A DNA stretch of 64,000 nt from Mesotoga infera (GTDB taxonomy: Bacteria > Thermotogota > Thermotogae > Petrotogales > Kosmotogaceae), in assembly GCF_900157305.1 (NCBI RefSeq), contig NZ_LS974202.1:682001-746000 (forward strand), read 5' to 3'. Positions 42,712 to 51,877 of the stretch are shown piece by piece. The position numbers and the translations under genes were made by a program. The notes under the pieces were generated by a model, which did no database searches, was not told the DNA's origin, and saw only the letters and a program-made list of their open reading frames with translations. The first letter of the stretch is position 1. Each line of letters opens with the position of its first letter.

Positions 42712-44547
42712 ATGGCAAATAAAGAATATACGGTAGGAATCGATCTGGGCACGACCAATTCGGTTATAGCGTGGGTCAAGCAGGATGGCAGCGTTGAGGT
42801 GATACCCAACGCCGAAGGAAACAGGACCACACCTTCGATAGTCTCCTTCAGCAAGACCGGGGAGATAGTCGTAGGTGAGCCGGCGAAGAGACAGGCTATA
42901 TTGAACGCCGATAGAACCGTCAGATCTATCAAAAGGAAAATGGGTTCGGACTACACGATAAAGATAGATGAGAAAGAATACACTCCGCAAGAGATAAGCG
43001 CATACATACTCAAAAAGATGAAGGCCGATGCCGAGGCTTATCTAGGCGGAAAAGTTACGAAGGCGGTTATCACCTGCCCCGCGTACTTCAACGATGCGCA
43101 GAGACAGGCCACCAAGGAAGCGGGTATCATAGCCGGCATGGAAGTTCTGAGAATAATTAACGAACCGACGGCGGCGGCAGTTGCATACGGTATCGATAAG
43201 AAGCAGGGAGACAGGAAGATCATCGTTTACGACCTGGGAGGCGGAACTTTCGATGTGTCGCTGCTGGACATAGGAGACGGAGTGGTTGAAGTTCTTTCGA
43301 CCTCGGGCAATAACCACCTCGGTGGAGACGATTTCGACCAGTTGCTCATCGACTACATAGCCGAGGACTTCAGGAAGAAGAACAACGTCGATCTCAGAAA
43401 GGACAAGCAGGCTTTCCAGAGGCTTAAGGACGCCGCAGAAAGGGCCAAGATTGAACTCTCGGCGAAGTACGAAACGGAGGTCTCTCTCCCCTTCATAACC
43501 GCGACGGCCGACGGACCGCTCCATCTGGAGATGAAGATCACCAGATCGACCTTCGAGTCTTTGATCAAAGATCTGGTCGAGGGAACCAGAGAACAGATAG
43601 AGAGGGCAATGAGCGACGCCAAGGTCTCTCCAAAAGAAGTGGACGAGATACTTCTGGTCGGTGGTTCCACTAGAATTCCCATGGTCCAGAGTTTCATCAA
43701 GTCGATATTCGGCAAGGAACCCAACAAGAACATCAACCCGGACGAGGCCGTTGCGATCGGTGCGGCTCTCCAGAGCGGTATCCTCGCCGGAAGCGTGGAA
43801 AGCGATCTCGTTCTGGTGGACGTAACGCCCCTCACTCTAGGAGTTGAAGTAATGGGTGGCCTGCTGGAACCGATAATCGAGAGAAACTCGACGGTGCCTG
43901 TCAAGAGGTCCAAGGTCTTCACGACGGCGGCCGACGGTCAGACAGAAGTGGAAGTTGCCGTTTACCAGGGCGAAAGATCGATGGCCAAAGACAACATGGC
44001 ACTGGGAAGTTTCAAGCTCACCGGTATAGCGCCGGCCCCGAGGGGAATTCCTCAGATAGAGGTAACGTTCGATATAGACAGCGACGGAATAGTTCATGTG
44101 TCGGCGAAGGATCTTGGAACCAACAGAGAGCAGTCGATGGTCGTCAGTGGAAGACAGAAGATGTCCGAAGAAGAAATCAAGAGAATCGTCGAAGACGCCA
44201 AAAAGTACGAAGAACAGGACAAAAAGAAGAAGCAGGAAGTCGAACTGAAAAACCAGGCCGATCAACTCGCCTACAGCATAGAAAAGCTCCTGAAGGATAG
44301 CGGCGACAAGATCTCTTCCGAGGACAGGGGAAAGCTGGAAGGCCTTGTGAAAGATCTGAGAGACGCGATAAACCAGGACAATATGCAGAGAGTGAAGTTG
44401 CTCTTCGATCAGCTCCAGAAGGAGAGCATGAGGGTCGGGCAGAGCGTTTACCAGAAGACTCAGGTAAAGACCGACCAGGGTCCCGAAAATGGCGGCGAAG
44501 TTAATGACGGCGGCGCCGAGTACATACCGCCGGAAGACAATCAGTGA
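42712..44547 (+). CDS. dnaK: Chaperone DnaK (Hsp70)
   Basis: 611 residues. [11 protein letters not shown]-type start ([14 protein letters not shown]), [25 protein letters not shown] and the substrate domain [14 protein letters not shown] are all present, with a short lid and a tail ending in EYIPPEDNQ. It folds and protects proteins with DnaJ and GrpE, which are not in this window. AGGAGGGGA precedes ATG 42712. It is the first gene of a heat-shock cluster with hsp20 and a Clp ATPase. Confidence 0.97.
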   Translation: MANKEYTVGIDLGTTNSVIAWVKQDGSVEVIPNAEGNRTTPSIVSFSKTGEIVVGEPAKRQAILNADRTVRSIKRKMGSDYTIKIDEKEYTPQEISAYILKKMKADAEAYLGGKVTKAVITCPAYFNDAQRQATKEAGIIAGMEVLRIINEPTAAAVAYGIDKKQGDRKIIVYDLGGGTFDVSLLDIGDGVVEVLSTSGNNHLGGDDFDQLLIDYIAEDFRKKNNVDLRKDKQAFQRLKDAAERAKIELSAKYETEVSLPFITATADGPLHLEMKITRSTFESLIKDLVEGTREQIERAMSDAKVSPKEVDEILLVGGSTRIPMVQSFIKSIFGKEPNKNINPDEAVAIGAALQSGILAGSVESDLVLVDVTPLTLGVEVMGGLLEPIIERNSTVPVKRSKVFTTAADGQTEVEVAVYQGERSMAKDNMALGSFKLTGIAPAPRGIPQIEVTFDIDSDGIVHVSAKDLGTNREQSMVVSGRQKMSEEEIKRIVEDAKKYEEQDKKKKQEVELKNQADQLAYSIEKLLKDSGDKISSEDRGKLEGLVKDLRDAINQDNMQRVKLLFDQLQKESMRVGQSVYQKTQVKTDQGPENGGEVNDGGAEYIPPEDNQ

Positions 44548-44575
44548 AAATAATATAAAAACGGAGGTGTTCAAA

Positions 44576-45022
44576 ATGTTGGCTATCAGAAGAAGTGATG
44601 TTTTCAGACCGTTCGAAGAGATCCAGAAGGAAATGGACAGACTTTTCAACGAAGCCTTCAGAGGGTTTAACAACCAGCCCAGAGAGACCTCTATGATCAG
44701 TCCGGAAGTCGATATCTACGAAAAAGACAACTCGGTTTTCATCGAAATGGATGTACCCGGAATAAAGAAAGACGAACTGGAGATAAAAGTAGAGGAAGAC
44801 GTACTCTCGATCAAGGGCGAGAAAAAGCTTGAAAGAGATGACAAGGGAAGGGATTACCACCGCTACGAGCGCTTCTGCGGTGCCTTCCAGAGGATCTTCA
44901 GACTGCCCGACTATGTTAAGTCCGAAGAGATAAAGGCCAAGTACGAGGACGGTGTTCTGAAGATCGAGCTTCCAAAGAAAGAGGAAGTCAAGAAAGAAGC
45001 CATTCAGGTCAAGATCGACTGA
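44576..45022 (+). CDS. Small heat-shock protein Hsp20
   Basis: 148 residues. The alpha-crystallin domain runs from about residue 43 (SPEVDIYEKDNSVFIEMDVPG) to KYEDGVLKIELPK, with RYERFCGAFQRIFRLP in the middle; the C-terminal AIQVKI is the I-x-V anchoring motif. It holds unfolding proteins for DnaK and the Clp ATPase. ATG 44576 follows CGGAGGTG; earlier in-frame starts would overlap dnaK and lack a site. A terminator follows. Confidence 0.93.
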   Translation: MLAIRRSDVFRPFEEIQKEMDRLFNEAFRGFNNQPRETSMISPEVDIYEKDNSVFIEMDVPGIKKDELEIKVEEDVLSIKGEKKLERDDKGRDYHRYERFCGAFQRIFRLPDYVKSEEIKAKYEDGVLKIELPKKEEVKKEAIQVKID

Positions 45023-45036
45023 AGGTGCTAGAAGAT

Positions 45037-45067
45037 GAAAAGGGGCGCTTGAAGGCGCCCCTTTTTT
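45037..45067 (+). terminator. Rho-independent terminator after hsp20
   Basis: GGGGCGC (45042-45048) pairs with GCGCCCC (45055-45061), followed by six T. The T-run is immediately followed by the GGAGG of the Clp gene, so this may be a partial terminator that lowers readthrough into it. Confidence 0.85.
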
Positions 45068-45077
45068 GGAGGTCAAG

Positions 45078-47456
45078 ATGATAAACTACGATGAATATAC
45101 GGAAAAGGCCAAAAAGATACTGATGGATGTTCAGGATATACTCACGCGTTACAGACAAAACCAGCTGGCCTCAGAACACATCCTTTTGTCGATGCTCGAG
45201 GATGACGACAATATCGCCGTGGATATTCTTAAGGAGAAAAACGGAAAGACAGAGTCTCTGAGGAGGGACGTAGAAGAGGTGATTGGCCGCTACGGCAGTT
45301 CTGGCCAATCTACCAACCAGATCTTCATAACTCCCGAGGCCCGGCACATACTGGAAAACGCCAGGAGCGAGTCGAGAAGGATGCAGGATTCCAAGGTCGG
45401 AACGGAACACATACTCCTGGCTATGGTAAGGGAGACTTCGGCGGTCGCCAGCAGACTCCTTCAGAAGTACGGCATCAATATAGACAATATCTACTCTCTC
45501 ATTTTGAAAAGGAGAAACGTGGCCGAATCGGAAGAGAGCGAAAACGTGAACTCCCTGAAGAAATACACGATAGACCTGACGCAACTGGCCAGAGAAGGCA
45601 AATTGATGCCCGTGATCGGAAGAGAGGACGAGATTCGCAGGGTTATTCAAATCATAGGAAGAAAAACGAAGAACAACCCTGCGCTGGTCGGCGAGCCGGG
45701 CGTGGGGAAGACGGCCATTGTGGAGGGTCTCTCCCAGAGAATAGTCAGCGGGGACGTTCCGCATTATCTGAGGGACAAGAGAGTCCTCGCCCTCGATATG
45801 GGCAGACTGGTAGCCGGGACGAAGTTTCGTGGAGAGTTCGAAGAGAGGATGAAGGATATAATCGACTCGGTGAAGAAGCTCTCCGGTGACGTGATTCTTT
45901 TCATCGACGAGATCCACAGCGTAGTTGGTGCCGGCTCGGCCGAAGGCTCTATGGACGCGGCGAACCTAATGAAGCCGGCCCTGGCGAGGGGAGAGCTCCA
46001 GTGCGTGGGTGCCACAACCCTTGACGAATACAGGAAATACATAGAGAAAGACAGGGCGCTCGAGAGAAGGTTCCAGCCGGTGCTGGTCGATGAGCCGACC
46101 ACAGAAGAGGCCTATGAAATAATGAGAGGCCTGAAAGAGACCTACGAGAAACACCACGAGATAAAGATAACCGATGAAGCGCTGAAGACGGCCGTGGATC
46201 TGAGCGTAAAATACATTCCCGACAGATATCTCCCCGACAAGGCCATCGACCTCATAGACGAGGCGGCGTCCTTCGTCAGGCTAAAGGCCGGTTATATGCC
46301 CGACAACCTGAGATCCATGGACAGGGAATTGAAGGAACTGGACGCACAGATAACCGCTCTGGCCGAAAAGGGCGATTACAAAGCCGCCGCCGAATTGAAA
46401 ACCAGGGCTGAACAGCTCAAGAAAGAGTATCTGGCCGAAAAGGCCAGGTGGGAAGCGAACGAATCGACCAGCAGTGCGGTCACACCGGACATAGTGGCCT
46501 CTGTCGTGGAGCAATGGACGGGAATACCGGCCGGCAAGATGCTCCAGTCCGAGCGCGACAGGCTGAAGAACCTGGAATCACTTATACACGAGAGGTTCAT
46601 GGACCAAAACGAAGCCGTCGATGTGGTGTCCCAGACGATACGCCGCGCCAGGGCGGGCTTGAAAGATCCCGGCAAACCCTGGGGCTCCTTCCTCTTCATG
46701 GGACCGACCGGGGTGGGAAAGACCGAGCTGGCCAAAACGCTTGCCTTCCTCCTCTTCGGAAGCGAAGAGGCCATGGTGAGGCTGGATATGTCGGAATACA
46801 TGGAGAAACACACAGTATCCAGGCTGATCGGTGCGCCCCCGGGCTATGTGGGTTACGACGAGGGCGGGCAGTTGACTGAGGCCGTTAGAAGAAGGCCTTA
46901 CTCGGTGGTCCTGCTGGACGAAATCGAAAAGGCCCATCCCGACGTTCACAACGTGCTTCTGCAAACCATGGACGACGGGAGGTTAACCGATGGCAAGGGG
47001 AAGACCGTCTCCTTCGCAAACACGATCATAATAATGACCAGCAACATCGCCTCGGAAGAGCTGGCAGACATACGGGAGAACCCTGGGGCCAAAGAAATCG
47101 CCGGTGAAAAACTGCGCAGAGCGTTCAGGCCGGAGTTCCTTAACAGGCTGGATGCCATAGTTCTCTTCGAACCGCTCGATCCTTCGGCGATGAAGGGCAT
47201 AGTCAAACTGCAACTCTCGGAGATAGAAGAGCGATTACGCGAGCAGAACATAGGCATAGACGTCACCGACGCGGCCGTCGAATATCTGGCCGAGAACGGA
47301 TACGATAAACTTTACGGGGCAAGGCCGGTGAGGCGCCTAATAGAAAGAACCATAGAAGGACCCGTGGCCGACATGATAATCGACGGCAAACTCCAGGAAG
47401 GAGCCACGGTGTCGGTCGATACGGATGAACTTGGAATAAAGCTGGATATCCGGTAG
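45078..47456 (+). CDS. Clp-family AAA+ disaggregase/unfoldase with ClpC-like short middle domain
   Basis: 792 residues. Two Clp N repeats (residues 4-145), first AAA+ module with GEPGVGKT and [11 protein letters not shown], second with GPTGVGKT and [12 protein letters not shown], arginine finger region [15 protein letters not shown]. The middle domain is about 50 residues (residues 405-455), as in ClpC, not the long ClpB coiled coil. The ClpP-docking loop of ClpC/ClpA, an I/V/L-G-F/L tripeptide between the TSN motif and FRPEF, is not seen. With DnaK and Hsp20 upstream, protein disaggregation is the likely task. ATG 45078 follows GGAGG. Confidence 0.9.
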   Translation: MINYDEYTEKAKKILMDVQDILTRYRQNQLASEHILLSMLEDDDNIAVDILKEKNGKTESLRRDVEEVIGRYGSSGQSTNQIFITPEARHILENARSESRRMQDSKVGTEHILLAMVRETSAVASRLLQKYGINIDNIYSLILKRRNVAESEESENVNSLKKYTIDLTQLAREGKLMPVIGREDEIRRVIQIIGRKTKNNPALVGEPGVGKTAIVEGLSQRIVSGDVPHYLRDKRVLALDMGRLVAGTKFRGEFEERMKDIIDSVKKLSGDVILFIDEIHSVVGAGSAEGSMDAANLMKPALARGELQCVGATTLDEYRKYIEKDRALERRFQPVLVDEPTTEEAYEIMRGLKETYEKHHEIKITDEALKTAVDLSVKYIPDRYLPDKAIDLIDEAASFVRLKAGYMPDNLRSMDRELKELDAQITALAEKGDYKAAAELKTRAEQLKKEYLAEKARWEANESTSSAVTPDIVASVVEQWTGIPAGKMLQSERDRLKNLESLIHERFMDQNEAVDVVSQTIRRARAGLKDPGKPWGSFLFMGPTGVGKTELAKTLAFLLFGSEEAMVRLDMSEYMEKHTVSRLIGAPPGYVGYDEGGQLTEAVRRRPYSVVLLDEIEKAHPDVHNVLLQTMDDGRLTDGKGKTVSFANTIIIMTSNIASEELADIRENPGAKEIAGEKLRRAFRPEFLNRLDAIVLFEPLDPSAMKGIVKLQLSEIEERLREQNIGIDVTDAAVEYLAENGYDKLYGARPVRRLIERTIEGPVADMIIDGKLQEGATVSVDTDELGIKLDIR

Positions 47457-47462
47457 CCTTTC

Positions 47463-47496
47463 AAGACCGGAGGGGTGTCTCCCTCCGGTCTTTTTC
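47463..47496 (+). terminator. Rho-independent terminator after the Clp gene
   Basis: AAGACCGGAGGG (47463-47474) pairs with CCCTCCGGTCTT (47481-47492), loop of six bases, then TTTC. It closes the heat-shock cluster. Confidence 0.9.
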
Positions 47497-47537
47497 TTTA
47501 AATACAAGATGATATCATTATTAAAGGAGGTGCCTGA

Positions 47538-48491
47538 ATGGACAAAATTTTCTATACTTACAGAATCCCCGATGAAGGTATGCTTCTTCTCAAGAACTAC
47601 GAAATCTCCGGAAACAACGAGGACCGTTTTCTAAGTAAGGAGGAGATAATCAAAGGGGCCCGCGACGCCTCTGCGCTCATTTCACTGCTCTCGGACAGGA
47701 TAGATTCCGAAGTTATTTCGTCGCTGCCGAAGCTGAAAGTGATAGCCAACTACGCGGTTGGGTACAACAACATAGACATAGAAGAGGCCAAAAGGAGAAA
47801 AATAAGGGTGACCAACACTCCGGGAGCCCTGACCGACGCAACTGCAGATCTCACCATGGCACTGCTTCTGGCAACGAGTAGGAAGATAGTCGAAGGCGAC
47901 AGGCTCGTGAGAGAGCACAAATTCGAAGGCTGGAAGCCCGGCCTGCTCAAGGGCCCAGCGCTCAAGGGCAAGATCCTGGGAATAATAGGAATGGGCAGGA
48001 TAGGAAAGGCCGTGGCGAGCAGGGCGAAGGCCTTCGGCATGAACATACTCTATCACAACAGAAAGCCTCTCCTGCAATCGGAGGAAGAAGAGCTCTGTGT
48101 AAAACACGTGAGCCTCGAAGAACTACTCAAAAGCTCGGACTTCATTTCTTTGCATGTGCCGCTCATGGGCGAGACCTACCATCTGCTCAACGAAAAGAGA
48201 CTCTCTCTCCTGAAGCCGGAGGCGATAATCATCAACACCTCTCGCGGAGCCGTCATAGATGAAAAAGCTTTGATCAAAGCCCTGAAAGATGGAAAGATAG
48301 CCGGAGCAGGGCTAGACGTCTATGAAGAGGAGCCGTTCGTGCCGCAGGAGCTGATAGATCTTCCAAACGTCGTCCTTTTGCCCCACCTCGGATCGGCAAC
48401 CAACGAGGCCAGAAGGGAAATGGCCATAATGGTCGGACGAAACGTGGCGGCCGTTCTCGAAGGCAAAGAGCCACCCAATCCCGTTATTTGA
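47538..48491 (+). CDS. D-isomer-specific 2-hydroxyacid dehydrogenase
   Basis: 317 residues. NAD loop GIIGMGRIGKAVA, INTSRGAVIDEKAL with the catalytic Arg, GLDVYEEEPF with the Glu, and LLPHLGSAT with the His form the usual triad. The N-terminal half (VIANYAVGYNNID, ITVTNTP-like VTNTPGALTDATAD) fits glyoxylate/hydroxypyruvate reductases. It reduces 2-keto acids with NAD(P)H; the preferred substrate is not clear. AAAGGAGGTG lies before ATG 47538. Single gene between two terminator/convergent boundaries. Confidence 0.9.
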   Translation: MDKIFYTYRIPDEGMLLLKNYEISGNNEDRFLSKEEIIKGARDASALISLLSDRIDSEVISSLPKLKVIANYAVGYNNIDIEEAKRRKIRVTNTPGALTDATADLTMALLLATSRKIVEGDRLVREHKFEGWKPGLLKGPALKGKILGIIGMGRIGKAVASRAKAFGMNILYHNRKPLLQSEEEELCVKHVSLEELLKSSDFISLHVPLMGETYHLLNEKRLSLLKPEAIIINTSRGAVIDEKALIKALKDGKIAGAGLDVYEEEPFVPQELIDLPNVVLLPHLGSATNEARREMAIMVGRNVAAVLEGKEPPNPVI

Positions 48492-48505
48492 GACGTTTTA
48501 CCCGG

Positions 48506-48940
48506 TTACCTGGTCACGAAGTACCAGACGGGTCCGGAATAACGTCTGCCGTTTCTGTCCACCGCCACTATCTGCCAGTAATAGGTCATATTTGGAGACA
48601 GTCTGTCTATAATGACCCTGTTCGACGCCGTGCTGGTGTAAACTTGAGGGGTGGGGGTGGTTCCAAGATAAACGTTATAGCTCACGATTTCTATATACGG
48701 AGCGGATTTTATCCCTATACTGCCGCCGGAGTTTCTGCTCGAGAACCAGATATCTATGTTGTTCAAAACCAACGAGCTGCCGCGGATAGTGACGTCCCAG
48801 CCGAGCACCACGCTTCCTCCATAAACATAGGCTCCATCCTGGAGATGGCTGAAAAAAGTGGCTTCAGTATAAGGTGTCAGCGATGCGGCGAGCGCCACCA
48901 CAAAGATCGTAAGGAGCACTGTGAAAAAAACTCGTTCCAT
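48506..48940 (-). CDS. Secreted protein with fibronectin type III-like domain
   Basis: 144 residues. A signal peptide (VFFTVLLTIFVVALAASLT) is followed by about 40 residues of unknown type, then a C-terminal domain with YNVYLGTTPTP, RLSPNMTYYWQIVAVDRNG and GPVWYFVT, the usual signature of FN3-type beta sandwiches. It is likely extracytoplasmic, binding protein or carbohydrate. CGGAGGTG precedes ATG 48940. It converges with the dehydrogenase gene, 14 bases away. Confidence 0.7.
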   Translation of the reverse strand: MERVFFTVLLTIFVVALAASLTPYTEATFFSHLQDGAYVYGGSVVLGWDVTIRGSSLVLNNIDIWFSSRNSGGSIGIKSAPYIEIVSYNVYLGTTPTPQVYTSTASNRVIIDRLSPNMTYYWQIVAVDRNGRRYSGPVWYFVTR

Positions 48941-49011
48941 TCTTACACCTCCGTTTATAGTTTGACTGATGGAAACAACGGATGGTTTTACGGCCGAAAG
49001 GAGTTGAGAAA

Positions 49012-49137
49012 GTGAAAGTCAAAAAAGTTGGAGAGGTTTATCGCTGCGAAATCTGCGGAAACGTCGTGGAAGTGAAGGAAGTCGGCGGCGGCGAGCTTGT
49101 CTGCTGCGGAGAGCCGATGAAACTGGTCAAGAAATGA
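49012..49137 (+). CDS. Desulforedoxin-like rubredoxin-type protein
   Basis: A 41-residue gene. GTG 49012 is preceded by [19 protein letters not shown] has the C-x2-C pair and ELVCCGEPM the adjacent Cys-Cys pair, the exact four-cysteine set of desulforedoxin and of the N-terminal domain of desulfoferrodoxin. It binds one Fe(SCys)4 centre and forms dimers; it passes electrons in oxygen or superoxide protection in anaerobes. A terminator follows directly. Confidence 0.9.
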   Translation: MKVKKVGEVYRCEICGNVVEVKEVGGGELVCCGEPMKLVKK

Positions 49138-49140
49138 AAA

Positions 49141-49165
49141 AAGCCCCGAAGTCCGGGGCTTTTTC
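49141..49165. terminator. Bidirectional Rho-independent terminator
   Basis: AGCCCCG (49142-49148) pairs with CGGGGCT (49154-49160), flanked by an A-run on the left and TTTTT on the right. It ends the desulforedoxin gene and could also serve the leftward lipoprotein gene. Confidence 0.88.
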
Positions 49166-49252
49166 TTAATGGGTAAGGCATATCGATCCAACCGCTTCGA
49201 GGTCGATAGTGGCTACAATTTTATCTGCCCGGTCTCACGCGAATCAATGCGA

Positions 49253-49681
49253 CTATAAAGAGTTGCTTTGAGTTATGTACCATTTATTGCCGATCTTTAC
49301 GACGGTCCAGCTGTAGTTGTTTTCGACGAACGTGCCGTCCATATAACCGATTCTCGCCAAAAAAGTCACGTCGGCCTCATTCAAACCGGTTTTGAAAGAT
49401 ATATTCTTATCGGAGAGGAATTGAAAGTAACTCACATCCTTAATGAGAAATATCAAGCCGTAAAGACTCGCAATCTGGTCCCTCGTGTAACTGGTTCCGC
49501 CTACAAAGGCCGGCTCGGTGTAGAGAGCTCCCAGCGCGACATAGCTCTCCTGTTCCCAGTACTTCTCGAAATCGTTGATCAGATTACTGACGCCGACCAT
49601 CGGCGTGATGATGAAACAACCGCTCAGCAGAAAAACCACCAGCAGACCGGCAATCGAAAGCGCAAATGTTGATCTCTTCAC
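49253..49681 (-). CDS. Small lipoprotein, NTF2-like
   Basis: 142 residues. The signal ends in a lipobox, LLSGC at residues 18-22, so it should be lipid-anchored. The mature part (NDFEKYWEQESYVALGALYTEPAF, then SYTRDQIASLYG and a final WTVVKIGNKWYITQ) has the cone-shaped NTF2/SnoaL-like strand pattern, a common ligand-binding fold. GGGGAGGGG precedes GTG 49681. No specific function is implied. Confidence 0.7.
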   Translation of the reverse strand: MKRSTFALSIAGLLVVFLLSGCFIITPMVGVSNLINDFEKYWEQESYVALGALYTEPAFVGGTSYTRDQIASLYGLIFLIKDVSYFQFLSDKNISFKTGLNEADVTFLARIGYMDGTFVENNYSWTVVKIGNKWYITQSNSL

Positions 49682-49768
49682 CTAAACCCCTCCCCTTGAA
49701 AGTTTTGAAGACGCCTCAATTATACGCCTTGCGCCTTACTTTGGAGCTTTTCAGTTTGTGTTGAACAT

Positions 49769-49797
49769 AAAAAAGCGGCCATCGAAGGCCGCTTTTC
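49769..49797 (-). terminator. Terminator downstream of metQ
   Basis: On the minus strand GCGGCC and GGCCGC (plus positions 49775-49780 and 49787-49792) form a stem followed by TTTTTT. It lies just beyond the metQ stop. Confidence 0.85.
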
Positions 49798-49819
49798 ACC
49801 TTCTAGAACCCCCTATATT

Positions 49820-50599
49820 CTAAAAAGTGGGAACAATGGAGCCTTCGAACTTGTCCCAGATGAACTGCCTCACCTCATCACGCGTGATAATCTGCTTTAG
49901 AGTGGCGAGCCACTGGCTGTTGAGGTTTTCTTCGCGAACGACTATGAAATTGGCGTACGGCGAATTGCTATCCTCAACGAAAGTGGCGTCCTTCTGTGAA
50001 TTCAATCCGATCGACAGGGCATAATTGGCGTTCAGAACCGCCCCCACGACGGTATCGTCTTCTTTGAACACCCTCGGCACAAAGCCCGCCTCCATCTCCA
50101 CCAGTACCAGCCCCTTCGGGTTGTCCTGTATATCTCTTACCGTCAAATCGGCCTTAGAAGGATCCTTCAGCGTTATCAGGCCGTTGTTGTGAAGCAGAAG
50201 CAGCGCCCTCGTCTCGTTGGTCGGGTCGTTCATCAGGGCTATTTTATCCCCCTTCTTCAGCTCCTCGAGTGGCTTTTTCATATAAAAGCCCATAGGAGCT
50301 ATGAGAACATTGACGGCGGGCACCAATCCTTTGATCCCTCTTTGTGCGGTGAAGGACTTCAAATACTGCGCGTGCTGAAAAAAGTTGGCGTCCAGTTCCT
50401 TCGAAGAAAGCGCAAGATTTGGAAGAACATAGTCGCTGAAAACGACTATCTCCAGCTCAATGCCGGCCTCTTCCAGCTGAGGCCTGATAAACTCGAGAAT
50501 ATCCACGAACGGGATCGGCGTAACTCCGATCTTCACCTTAGTAGCCCCACAAACGATGATCGCCATAACGACTACCAGAACCAGTAAAACCTTTTTCAT
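49820..50599 (-). CDS. MetQ/NlpA-family substrate-binding protein
   Basis: 259 residues. Signal peptide KKVLLVLVVVMAIIVCGATK; the cysteine has Val at -1, so lipid modification is uncertain. VKIGVTPIPFVDILEF, ELDANFFQHAQYLKSF, VNVLIAPMGFY, DKIALMNDPTNETRALLLL and DNPKGLVLVEMEAGF are diagnostic of MetQ/NlpA, receptors for methionine uptake. The metN and metI partners are not adjacent. AGGAGG precedes ATG 50599, and an intrinsic terminator sits just ahead of it in the leader. Confidence 0.9.
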   Translation of the reverse strand: MKKVLLVLVVVMAIIVCGATKVKIGVTPIPFVDILEFIRPQLEEAGIELEIVVFSDYVLPNLALSSKELDANFFQHAQYLKSFTAQRGIKGLVPAVNVLIAPMGFYMKKPLEELKKGDKIALMNDPTNETRALLLLHNNGLITLKDPSKADLTVRDIQDNPKGLVLVEMEAGFVPRVFKEDDTVVGAVLNANYALSIGLNSQKDATFVEDSNSPYANFIVVREENLNSQWLATLKQIITRDEVRQFIWDKFEGSIVPTF

Positions 50600-50617
50600 A
50601 CAACACCTCCTGAAGAA

Positions 50618-50650
50618 AATAAAAAAACGGGGTGTCTCGCGACACCCCGC
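50618..50650 (-). terminator. Attenuator-type terminator in the metQ leader
   Basis: On the minus strand CGGGGTGTC and GACACCCCG (plus 50628-50636 and 50641-50649) form a 9-bp stem with a four-base loop, followed by TTTTTTTATT. It ends only eight or so bases before the metQ ribosome site, so full-length metQ mRNA must read through it. CCCCG at about 50684-50689 could pair with the left arm as an antiterminator. Confidence 0.75.
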
Positions 50651-50659
50651 ATTTCTAAC

Positions 50660-50796
50660 AGCGACAGAGACCCTGTCAGAGCAACGGGGCTTCCCTGCAC
50701 ATCACCATGCCAATAAATATGAACCCACGCAAAATCGACAAAATAAATCCCTCCGAGTTATTGGAAGGATTATACAAAAAAAGTGATTTCGAACAA
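50660..50796 (-). promoter_or_regulatory. Promoter and structured leader of metQ (candidate riboswitch)
   Basis: Minus-strand TTGTTC (plus 50791-50796) and TATAAT (plus 50769-50774) with a 16-base spacer suggest a transcript start near 50762. The 110 nt that follow contain a GACAG..CTGTC hairpin and the CCCCG segment complementary to the terminator arm. The sequence lacks the conserved core of SAM-I riboswitches and of T-box leaders. Confidence 0.5.
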
Positions 50797-50854
50797 ATCA
50801 AATGATTGTGAATTGTGTGACGCACGATCCCACGCCGGAGGGTTATGGATAAAA

Positions 50855-51775
50855 AAGAGCGTCGAGAGTTCTCCTCGCTCTTTCGAAAGAGCGGAGATGC
50901 CGGATCAAGTCCGGCATGACAGGAAGGAGGGAAGGACGCGAAAATGGGGACTGACGGGCTCCTGACGTCTGTCCCGTTTTTCGCGAAGACGGAGATCCTG
51001 ACTAGGAGCACGTCAGGATGACCCGAAGGGACTGTCATCCCGTAATGCCCCACTCGTGTCATCCCGTAATGCTCCTATACGGGATCTCGCTCTTTAGTGC
51101 CCCCATCCTGCCATCCCGTAATAGCCTGTCCTGAAGAGCCTGCCCTGAAATGCTCCTATTCAGGGTCATCCCGTAATGCTCCTATACGGGATCTCGCTCT
51201 TGCTCTTTCGAAGGAGCGGAGATGCCGGATCAAGTCCGGCATGACAGGAAGGAGGGAAGGACGCGAAAATGGGGACTGACGGGCTCCTGACGTCTGTCCC
51301 GTTTTTCGCGAAGACGGAGATCCTGACTAGGAGCACGTCAGGATGACCCGAAGGGACTGTCATCCCGGGCTCCGACCCGGGATCCACTCCATAGAAAACC
51401 GTGATTCTGAGTCAAGCTCAGAATGACGGGAAGGGAGTAAGACTGTCATCCCGTAGTGCACCAATCCCGTCATCCCGTAATGCTCCTATACGGGATCTCG
51501 CTCCTTACGGTTGAAAGAGCAGATTCTGAGTCAAGCTCAGAATGACATCAAGTGAGTCCGGCATGACGGGAAGGAGCAAAGACCGCGAAAAACCGCGTTT
51601 TTCGCGTTCTAGACCCTAGACCCGAAACCCGAGACCCGCTGCTCGTGTCTCGTCCTCTCTCCTCCTCTCGAATCTTTTACCAATAACCTGGGCGCAACGC
51701 GCCGGAACCGCTCTTCTCGGAGGACGGTTCTTTCTGCACAGCATCGGAACGAGGAACTGCTCTTGATAAAACGGA
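50855..51775. repeat. Large hairpin repeat island (reverse orientation)
   Basis: No gene. Two near-identical runs (50886-51030 and 51215-51345) contain an ATGCCGGA hairpin, a RAYT-type hairpin (about 50938-50988 and 51262-51312) and an ATCCTGAC hairpin. ATCCCGTA, ATCCCGGG and ATTCTGAG hairpins and the tctagaccctagac cassette (51580-51655) follow. The unit order is the reverse of the islands at 37 and 41 kb. Confidence 0.85.
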
Positions 51776-51877
51776 GTCTGCCCTCCCTATGTCTCCCTTC
51801 ATATGTTCCCACAGTAAAATATATTAAACTCAAATCGCTAGAATGGTATAATGTAATAAACTAAATGGAGGTGCGAT

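Noticed and set aside
50660-50780. SAM-I riboswitch or T-box ahead of metQ
   Set aside because: The conserved core sequences of these classes were not found; only a generic attenuator layout is supported.
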